A stretch of DNA of 9,326 nt from Pseudomonadota bacterium (GTDB lineage Bacteria; Pseudomonadota; Gammaproteobacteria; GRL18), in the NCBI GenBank assembly GCA_030632745.1, contig DAOVUE010000024.1, positions 1 through 9,326 of the forward strand, in the 5' to 3' direction. Under the pieces are notes generated by a model. The model was not told the origin of the DNA and made no database searches. It worked only from the letters and a program-made list of their open reading frames with translations. A program made the translations under genes and the position numbers. Positions 1-5,221 of this stretch are shown one piece after another (the stretch's first letter is position 1; the number at the start of each line of letters is the position of its first letter).

Positions 1-1593
1 GGTAATAAAAGGCATCAATGCCGGACTTTCCCGTTCTGAAATTTCAACCATCCAGGTTGTTGGAACATCATTTTCAATGAAGCAGCTGATACGACTAATT
101 AAGATATTCGCCCACTCATCTTTTTGCCTTCGAGCTAATAATAGAAAGTTTATTAATAGAGGTGTTTTAATAATAGAAAGAATTTCTCCAGCAATAATAC
201 CAGCCGGCTGCATGACAAAATCAAGGCCCGCTTTTTCAAAGACATTTTTATTACGGCTGAAGTTTTGTCTGGCAATAGTAAAAAGTGTTTTATTGGTCTG
301 ATCAGGCTCTTTTAATTGCTCTGCATTTTTTTCTATACCTTCTTCTTCCCGCATTTTCCCCCTACCTTCTTCCTCATCACAACTTTCAGCTAAGCAATCA
401 ATATTATATAATTTTTTAAGTTCAGCACTTCTCGTGTGAGATTCACTATAGCGCTTCATCTCATCCTGAGCAGTTATAATAATAGATAAATTATTCGCAT
501 CATTATCAGTGCCTGCAACAATCGCAACGGCATCAGTAATTTTAGCTTCACGTAATGTGATAGATTCTGTACCTCTCCCTTCAATCGTTCCTTCCGGTGC
601 ATTAGTTTTATCAGGCAGTGCTTCAATAATAATTACTTTTATACCCACATAATTCAAATGCCTTACTATTGCTTTTCCAAAACGACCATAACCACAGATC
701 ACCCAGGTTCCTCTGGGGGGAATAATAGGCTCATGTCTCACTTTATGGTAGGGATTAGTTAGCCATTCATAGACTAAATAGGCACTGGGAGAGCGAACAG
801 ATAAGGCCAGGCGTCTGGCATAAACTTCAAAGGGGTTAATAATATGACTGGTACCAAAAGAGGACATATTGGCTTCTGCTTCATTGGATTGGGCCTTACA
901 AATCACCATCAGATCTTTATCATCCAACATACGCTTTTTGCTCAATAAGCGTGCCGTTATAGCAATTTTCAAATTCACTTCATCTTTATTGGTTAGTGCA
1001 ATAACCCCCTTACAGCATTGATGAGTTAAACCCGCCGTTTCAAGAACATTAGGATATGAAGCATTAGCGGCTAAAGCAGGAATGTCAATATCAGGCTCAT
1101 CTATTTGAAGGTTGTCAATTCGATCAGGATTGAGGTCAATAACAACCGATAGAATATGATTTTGAGACAGTTCATGAGCCAGAACCTTACCCGTATCACC
1201 GTAGCCGCAGATTAGATAAAACGGCTCTTTTATTCGTTTTACTTTCTTTTCAAAATCATTTTCTTTGAGTATTTTTTTAAAGGCCGGATTTTGCAGAGTA
1301 CTTAAGACAGCACCCAGACTGTACAGCCAGACGGTAACAGAAATATAAATACTGAAAATTGTCCACATCCGCTGAGCATCGGTAAATTCATACGGTATTT
1401 CACCAAAGCCAATGGTTGAGCCCATAAAACTGACAAAATAGAATGCGTGGAAAAAACTCATGTTCCACACATTACCCTGATTATCTTCCCCGGGTATCAG
1501 TACAAAGCCTAAAATAACGATAGCATAGCTGGTGATCAGCAGTATAATAGGTAAACGGAGTCGCTGCAGTAATAAAAAAAGAACGGTATTCAA
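1..1593 (-). CDS. Two-helix K+ channel with tandem RCK (TrkA-N/TrkA-C type) domains, 3' end outside window
   Basis: Inner-membrane potassium channel gated by cytosolic RCK domains; 531 codons are open to the window edge and no stop is reached. A first membrane helix (about residues 14-33), a pore loop with the selectivity filter TIGFGE (60-65, a GFG version of the usual GYG) and a second helix (about 76-98) make the classical pore. Two Rossmann domains follow, with glycine motifs CGYGDTG (129-135) and CGYGRFG (300-306). This tandem RCK layout in one chain resembles GsuK-type channels; MthK by contrast has one RCK per chain. The ligand (nucleotide, Ca2+ or other) cannot be read from sequence. 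The start is TTG: a stop codon (TAA) sits directly before it, GAGGTG lies 6 nt upstream, and the next in-frame Met is residue 45, past the first helix. It follows the small membrane protein gene after 30 nt, probably co-transcribed. An acidic, charged insertion (about 383-431) interrupts the second RCK domain. Confidence 0.9.
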   Translation of the reverse strand, partial: MNTVLFLLLQRLRLPIILLITSYAIVILGFVLIPGEDNQGNVWNMSFFHAFYFVSFMGSTIGFGEIPYEFTDAQRMWTIFSIYISVTVWLYSLGAVLSTLQNPAFKKILKENDFEKKVKRIKEPFYLICGYGDTGKVLAHELSQNHILSVVIDLNPDRIDNLQIDEPDIDIPALAANASYPNVLETAGLTHQCCKGVIALTNKDEVNLKIAITARLLSKKRMLDDKDLMVICKAQSNEAEANMSSFGTSHIINPFEVYARRLALSVRSPSAYLVYEWLTNPYHKVRHEPIIPPRGTWVICGYGRFGKAIVRHLNYVGIKVIIIEALPDKTNAPEGTIEGRGTESITLREAKITDAVAIVAGTDNDANNLSIIITAQDEMKRYSESHTRSAELKKLYNIDCLAESCDEEEGRGKMREEEGIEKNAEQLKEPDQTNKTLFTIARQNFSRNKNVFEKAGLDFVMQPAGIIAGEILSIIKTPLLINFLLLARRQKDEWANILISRISCFIENDVPTTWMVEISERESPALMPFIT

Positions 1594-1599
1594 TTACAA

Positions 1600-1605
1600 C
1601 ACCTC
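1600..1605 (-). promoter_or_regulatory. Ribosome binding site deciding the TTG start of the channel gene
   Basis: GAGGTG on the minus strand lies 6 nt before TTG at 1593-1591. TAA occupies the codon immediately upstream of TTG in the same frame, so no earlier start is possible, and the first in-frame ATG would remove the first pore helix. Confidence 0.7.
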
Positions 1606-1623
1606 ATATCTGGCTGAAGGCTC

Positions 1624-2007
1624 TTATCGACGCAGAACCACTGTCTCAATTACTAATAAAACGACTGAAGTAATATTAGCAATCAACGCACCACCCGAAA
1701 TAGAAACTACAGTACTCATCACCTCCGGAGTAAGACCTGCCTCTGTAACATGTTCTGCAAAACCCCAGACCATAGCAGCAGCAATAAGATGTATATCAGC
1801 CACCATGCTGGTTGCCAACAGTACAGCACCTATCTGAGTACGCTCTCCCAGCTTAATGACTGTGGCAATAAGACTGATCACAATAGCAGCAAATAATTCA
1901 TAAACATGGTGATGTGAAGGATTATCAATTTCACCTATAAAGAAACCAAAATTAAGAGTTAAAGCAAAAACAATAAAAAAAGCAAAATAAACTTTTTCAA
2001 AATTCAT
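1624..2007 (-). CDS. Small four-helix membrane protein, resembles DUF6394 family
   Basis: A 127-residue integral membrane protein of unknown function. Hydrophobic stretches at about 6-25, 36-52, 57-82 and 97-122 suggest four membrane helices. The polar loop between the first two holds GEIDNPSHHH (25-34) with three consecutive histidines, and the second loop holds KLGERTQIG (52-60). From memory it resembles the uncharacterised DUF6394 proteins; I cannot check this. Start ATG is preceded by GGAG with an 8-nt spacing. The K+ channel gene begins 30 nt after its stop, so the two are probably one transcript, and an accessory or regulatory role for the channel is a reasonable inference from that position only. 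No catalytic motif is visible. It is a real gene rather than a shadow: good start signal, hydrophobic composition, and operon position. Confidence 0.85.
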   Translation of the reverse strand: MNFEKVYFAFFIVFALTLNFGFFIGEIDNPSHHHVYELFAAIVISLIATVIKLGERTQIGAVLLATSMVADIHLIAAAMVWGFAEHVTEAGLTPEVMSTVVSISGGALIANITSVVLLVIETVVLRR

Positions 2008-2037
2008 AAGAATTGCTCCAGAGATAGAGTATTAGGC

Positions 2038-2075
2038 AAAAAAAAAGCGATACTATAGTGTATCGCTTTTTTTTT
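2038..2075 (-). terminator. Intrinsic terminator after the dynamin-like GTPase gene (potentially bidirectional)
   Basis: Perfect 8-bp stem AGCGATAC (2046-2053) / GTATCGCT (2060-2067) with a 6-nt loop. On the minus strand it is followed by a run of about nine T (complement of 2046-2038), and the plus strand has T at 2067-2075, so the shape works in both directions. It lies 16-53 nt past the GTPase stop codon. Its T-tract ends only 30 nt before the next start codon. Confidence 0.85.
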
Positions 2076-2090
2076 CAGCATATAAAATAA

Positions 2091-3554
2091 TTAACCCGCT
2101 TTAGCATCTTTTGTTTGTGTCTCATGCTCAGCTGCTTCTTTACGACCCATGGGATCAGCAAAGTTATCATTTAGAGTTTTAACAAAAGTATCCGCCTCAT
2201 TTCTGACATGCTCAATCACTTTGTGTGCCCTTCTGCCCCAACCTATAGGATTTCTAAAGAAAATACTATGCATTGGACGGGTATTTTTTAAGAAAGCAGC
2301 TGAAATATTACCCGGACCATTGTCCGTAGCTAAAGTTTTAGCAATTTTTTGCGCCATTTTATTACGCACCCAAAAATGAATGCTGCCGAAAGCAAGTACA
2401 GATACGCCTATGGCAACACCCTGGGCAATGACATTGCTGCCAAGCTGTTCAACTAAAGCAGGTAAAATTCCAAAATAACTCGTCAGCCCATAAAAGACGG
2501 CTATTAACAAAATAAATAAAATGGCATCAGTTTTCAGCACTGAGCGATACCATCTGTCTAAAGCACTTTTTATCTGAGGTACTGCTGACTGCTCAATCTG
2601 ATTGGCAATATGTTCTAATGTACCGATAATACGATATACCCGTTCAATTTTGACATCCTGCATACGATTTTGAATTTCATTCATATCCAGATCAAGTTTA
2701 TCTTTATAGCGTTTACGTAAATGCTCATCTTCAATTTCAGGAGCGAAATGTTCATTATAAATACAATAAAAACGTCCTGTTGAAAGCCCCGTTGAGGCAA
2801 CAGCACGCTGCCAGGCTGCAACAACCTGTTCTGCATTATCTTCTTTTGCAGTAGAGTCCATTTGATTTAGAATAAATAAAAATTTACCCGCATCATTACG
2901 TTGAATCGTTCTTTGTACCAGATGCTCTAATGTATCTTTCATGGCACCCGGTTCAGGATGTCTTGCATCAAAGAACACCAATACCAGATCAGCCAGGTCC
3001 ATAATGTGATCAGTAATTTTTAAGGTCGCATTACGTTGTTCGTCTGCATCAAATCCTGGAGAGTCAATTAAAATTTTACCTTTAAGGGCATCGGCCTTAC
3101 AAGTTTTTAATTGTATATAAGAGTCAATACGACTCCCTTCACCAGGGGAAACTTTTTCTATTTCTTCACTGATCTGATAAAAAGGTAAACGCGGATCAGC
3201 ATCCAGAGCAACACCGGGCAATGTTCTTATTTGATCATCCCGGCTATAACTAATGACAGTAAATTTATCATCGACAGCCTGATTACCACTTAACTGAAGA
3301 TCAACACCCAGATAACTATTGATAAAAGAAGATTTACCCGCAGAAAAAGTACCCAGAACTGAAATAAGCGGCCACCAGGAAATGGTAGTAGCAAATGATT
3401 GATCCTTATGCAGCAAACCGATGCGATAGGCAAGCTTGTCCAATTCTTTAAAAGTATCAACAGCATCAATCAAAATCGGATTCTCTGTTGCAAGGTTTTC
3501 CTGCAAACTATCTAATCTTAACTTAAGTATTTCACTTGGTTCTGAGAAAAACAT
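2091..3554 (-). CDS. Membrane-anchored dynamin-like GTPase
   Basis: A 487-residue GTPase of the bacterial dynamin-like type, expected to bind GTP and act on membranes from the cytosolic face. Numbering from the ATG at 3554: G1/P-loop GTFSAGKS at 68-75, a candidate G2 threonine at 99, G3 DSPG at 164-167 and G4 NQMD at 230-233 (N-Q-x-D instead of the usual N-K-x-D). A charged helical region (about 265-335) precedes two hydrophobic helices (about 342-362 and 374-394), a helical hairpin that should insert in the membrane, then an amphipathic C-terminal region ending in a polar tail. An upstream in-frame GTG at 3560 overlaps the GGAG ribosome site (3563-3560), so the ATG 5 nt after that site is the better start. 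It is third in the cluster with the ParA ATPase and the coiled-coil membrane protein, 46 nt after the latter. Fusion, scission or membrane-tethering roles are known for some relatives; the job here is unknown. Confidence 0.9.
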   Translation of the reverse strand: MFFSEPSEILKLRLDSLQENLATENPILIDAVDTFKELDKLAYRIGLLHKDQSFATTISWWPLISVLGTFSAGKSSFINSYLGVDLQLSGNQAVDDKFTVISYSRDDQIRTLPGVALDADPRLPFYQISEEIEKVSPGEGSRIDSYIQLKTCKADALKGKILIDSPGFDADEQRNATLKITDHIMDLADLVLVFFDARHPEPGAMKDTLEHLVQRTIQRNDAGKFLFILNQMDSTAKEDNAEQVVAAWQRAVASTGLSTGRFYCIYNEHFAPEIEDEHLRKRYKDKLDLDMNEIQNRMQDVKIERVYRIIGTLEHIANQIEQSAVPQIKSALDRWYRSVLKTDAILFILLIAVFYGLTSYFGILPALVEQLGSNVIAQGVAIGVSVLAFGSIHFWVRNKMAQKIAKTLATDNGPGNISAAFLKNTRPMHSIFFRNPIGWGRRAHKVIEHVRNEADTFVKTLNDNFADPMGRKEAAEHETQTKDAKAG

Positions 3555-3600
3555 GACCACTCCATTTTTTCTTTAATTTATAATAGGGATTTGTGTTATT

Positions 3601-4206
3601 TTATCGTATTGGTCGGGGATATGCCATTGGTCCGGGGGAGCCCTGGCCATTACGATTAGAACTCCAGGGCATCATATTATCAAACATACTGTCGGCTGGA
3701 TTTGACATAGTTTTATTCATGCGCCATAGATCCCGCTGCATGCCGACAATAGCAATACTCATGGTACTCATATTACCCCCCATACCATCAACACGATTGC
3801 TGACATTTTGCGCTATTACGGTCATTTCAGTGGTGTTTTGTGACATAGTAGGCATGGCATCAGCAACAGTTCCAGCCATAACATGAGTACTTTTCTGCAT
3901 GGATGTTATATTTTCAGAAATAATAGTCATATTTTTTTGCACAGACACAGACATTTGATTGACGGAGCGTGTCATCTGTCTCACATCATTACTGAGAGAA
4001 TGTACGTCATGAGTTAAATTAAAAATCAAATAATAACCATAAGCAGCCAAAACAATAAAAGCAAATAATGCAGTATAGACTATTAACTGTAATCTTTGGC
4101 CTTTTATATCCGAGCCCTTTCTGCGTTCAGAAAGTGTTTCAGAATCAAAACCAGCCGCATCGCTACTATCTGTAGTTAATTTATGATATAACCTTTTTAT
4201 CGGCAT
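3601..4206 (-). CDS. Single-pass membrane protein with long Met/Val-cored coiled coil, function unknown
   Basis: 201 residues. A basic, polar N-terminal part (1-39, with KRLYHK and ERRK) is followed by one membrane helix (about 40-63), a long helical segment (64-174) and a Pro/Gly/Asn-rich tail (179-201). By the positive-inside rule the N-terminus is cytosolic and the helix periplasmic. Core positions of a heptad pattern can be followed from L64, V68, L71, V75, M78, V82, M85, V89 through M118, M121, M128, V135, M142, M146, M149, M156, M163, M167, with shifts near 89-96 and 114-118. Nineteen of 201 residues are methionine. No HAMP, signalling or enzymatic motif is seen, so it is not a chemoreceptor despite the rod-like build. 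ATG is preceded by TAGGAG at good spacing. It sits between the ParA and dynamin-like genes; a membrane-bound ParA partner acting through its basic N-terminus is an inference. Confidence 0.82.
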   Translation of the reverse strand: MPIKRLYHKLTTDSSDAAGFDSETLSERRKGSDIKGQRLQLIVYTALFAFIVLAAYGYYLIFNLTHDVHSLSNDVRQMTRSVNQMSVSVQKNMTIISENITSMQKSTHVMAGTVADAMPTMSQNTTEMTVIAQNVSNRVDGMGGNMSTMSIAIVGMQRDLWRMNKTMSNPADSMFDNMMPWSSNRNGQGSPGPMAYPRPIR

Positions 4207-4225
4207 TTTCTTCTCTCCTAAACAT
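4181..4225 (-). other. Possible 14-codon leader ORF overlapping the start of the coiled-coil gene
   Basis: On the minus strand an ATG at 4225-4223 follows AAGGGG with a short spacing and reads 14 codons to TAA, in the +1 frame relative to the main gene whose ATG lies at 4206. The ribosome site and overlap are visible; translation is not demonstrated and the ORF may be chance in AT-rich DNA. Confidence 0.25.
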
Positions 4226-4232
4226 TAACCAC

Positions 4233-4302
4233 CCCTTAGTTCTTGTTTATTTGTTTTTGTTTCTTATCTGTTCTAAGGGACTTGGCATTTATTAAAGTCC
4301 CT
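4233..4302 (-). promoter_or_regulatory. Two mutually exclusive hairpins between the ParA and coiled-coil genes
   Basis: Read on the minus strand, segment A (AGGGACTT, 4302-4295) pairs perfectly with the first 8 bases of segment B (AAGTCCCTTAG, 4283-4273). The last 7 bases of B pair perfectly with segment C (CTAAGGG, 4239-4233). The two pairings share the CCCT part of B, so they cannot form together. Neither stem is followed by a T-run, so neither is a standard terminator. C lies just before the ribosome sites of the next gene. The layout could tune expression of the downstream gene or mark an mRNA processing point. Confidence 0.4.
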
Positions 4303-4330
4303 AATATAAAACTATTATTTCCTAAAAAAT

Positions 4331-4951
4331 TTATTCTGGAAAAACCATACTGGCAAATTTATTGACTTCTGCTGCAGCTTTGCCTTTTGGCTCCAGTTCA
4401 AAAACAGCCAGGCCTTCACTGAAGGACCGTCTATAAGTTGTTCTTTGATACAGGCGTGTACCAATTAAATCAATATGAGGCAGCATTTTTAAAGCATCTT
4501 CTGCTTCTCCGGTTTCTCTCACACCAATGTGCGTGTCAGCACGGTTAACAAAACCAAGCATTTGCGGCATTGTATCTTTACTGCGTATATCAATAACCAT
4601 TTTTATAAAACGCTGAGTTGACCATATATCGGCCTGACTGGGAGGAACCGGTACAATAATACGATCAGTTAAAGAAATTGCTTTTTTCATTGTATCTATA
4701 TCAGCAGTACCGATATCAATTAATACATGTTCAGCAGTTTCTGATTCTATATCATCAATACAATTACTCACAGAAATAATGGGTTGATATTCATCTTCGT
4801 CACGAATATCAACTACATCACTCAATGTTGCCTGTGGATCCAGGTCAAAGATTTTTACATTATGATCATTTAAAGCCAACCAGACAGCCAAATTAAAAGT
4901 AACAGTACTTTTTCCTGTACCACCTTTAAGATTACCGATTACAGTGATCAT
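4331..4951 (-). CDS. Small ParA-family P-loop ATPase
   Basis: 206 residues, the size of the short ParA proteins that position plasmids or protein cargo, and without an N-terminal DNA-binding extension. The deviant Walker A motif KGGTGKST spans 9-16 with the signature lysine K9 and catalytic-type K14; DLDPQAT (36-42) is the A' motif; HVLIDIG (75-81) is Walker B; PVPPSQADIWST (101-112) matches the segment typical of small ParA ATPases. The C-terminus lacks a clear basic amphipathic membrane-targeting helix, so ParA-like rather than MinD-like behaviour is more likely: ATP-dependent dimerisation and non-specific DNA binding, released by a partner that stimulates hydrolysis. No ParB gene or parS-like repeats are visible nearby, which argues against a chromosome or plasmid partition locus. 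The start ATG has only a weak ribosome site (GGA). It leads the cluster with the coiled-coil and dynamin-like genes, with 124 nt to the next gene. Confidence 0.93.
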   Translation of the reverse strand: MITVIGNLKGGTGKSTVTFNLAVWLALNDHNVKIFDLDPQATLSDVVDIRDEDEYQPIISVSNCIDDIESETAEHVLIDIGTADIDTMKKAISLTDRIIVPVPPSQADIWSTQRFIKMVIDIRSKDTMPQMLGFVNRADTHIGVRETGEAEDALKMLPHIDLIGTRLYQRTTYRRSFSEGLAVFELEPKGKAAAEVNKFASMVFPE

Positions 4952-5023
4952 TTTTTAATTCCGTTAAACATTCAAATAACATAAGAGCCCTCAGCAAAAC
5001 ATGGAATATACCGCTGTCGCTGT

Positions 5024-5041
5024 GAGAACATTCTCTTTATA
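5024..5041 (-). promoter_or_regulatory. Possible promoter -10 element with adjoining palindrome upstream of the ParA gene
   Basis: On the minus strand TATAAA (5041-5036) is followed at once by GAGAATGTTCTC (5035-5024), a palindrome with 5-bp arms and a 2-base centre, where a transcription start would lie. No good -35 is seen at 17-18 nt. It is placed 72 nt before the ParA start, suitable for an operator, but the arms are short. Confidence 0.3.
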
Positions 5042-5127
5042 TAAAAAGATTAGCAAATAAGACAGCTGCAGCTTTTTTTTCGCTCAAGGCTGCTCATGTT
5101 AGATAAGATCCACACCTGAAAAACAGG

Positions 5128-5145
5128 TATAACATTTTATAACAT
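5128..5145. repeat. Phased direct repeat, TATAACAT twice
   Basis: TATAACAT occurs at 5128-5135 and again at 5138-5145, separated by two T, a period of 10 bp that puts both copies on the same face of the helix. A related ATAACATAA occurs at 4978-4986. Could be a regulator site or chance in AT-rich DNA. Confidence 0.35.
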
Positions 5146-5186
5146 AAATGAAATGACTAAAAGCCACTCTTATAAACAATTAATAG

Positions 5187-5207
5187 GAGGTATTTGCAAA
5201 ACACCTC
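5187..5207 (-). terminator. Weak hairpin after the RND permease gene
   Basis: GAGGT (5187-5191) and ACCTC (5203-5207) can pair, with TTTGCAAA-like self-complementary bases between them. It begins 14 nt after the stop codon on the minus strand, but no T-run follows, so it may be a 3'-end stabilising or pausing structure, not an intrinsic terminator. Confidence 0.3.
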
Positions 5208-5221
5208 AATAGAACACTAAT

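Larger units (their letters stand above)
4952..5221. other. Intergenic region between RND permease and ParA gene
   Basis: 270 nt without a convincing ORF. It holds a weak hairpin just past the permease stop (5187-5207), an 8-bp direct repeat with 10-bp period (5128-5145), a palindrome AGCTGCAGCT joined to eight T (5064-5080) and the -10/palindrome candidate at 5024-5041. Its length and contents suggest that the ParA cluster has its own promoter. Confidence 0.5.

Noticed and set aside
77..301. Plus-strand ORFs within the channel and small membrane protein genes (77-301, 1532-1837)
   Set aside because: They lie antisense to well-supported minus-strand genes, have no recognisable domain and no good ribosome site; they are shadows.
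3593..3886. Plus-strand ORF antisense to the coiled-coil gene
   Set aside because: The minus-strand gene has a strong ribosome site, a membrane helix and a regular heptad pattern; the plus-strand reading is a by-product.
3601..4206. Coiled-coil membrane protein as a methyl-accepting chemotaxis protein
   Set aside because: It has one membrane helix, no HAMP domain and no conserved signalling hairpin, and its coiled coil is predicted to be periplasmic.
4331..4951. ParA gene as part of a plasmid or chromosome partition locus
   Set aside because: No ParB gene, no parS-like repeats and no replication genes are present; the neighbours are membrane proteins.
5064..5080. Palindrome AGCTGCAGCT followed by eight T as a plus-strand terminator
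   Set aside because: The palindrome has no loop of its own so it would make a poor hairpin, and no plus-strand gene ends here.
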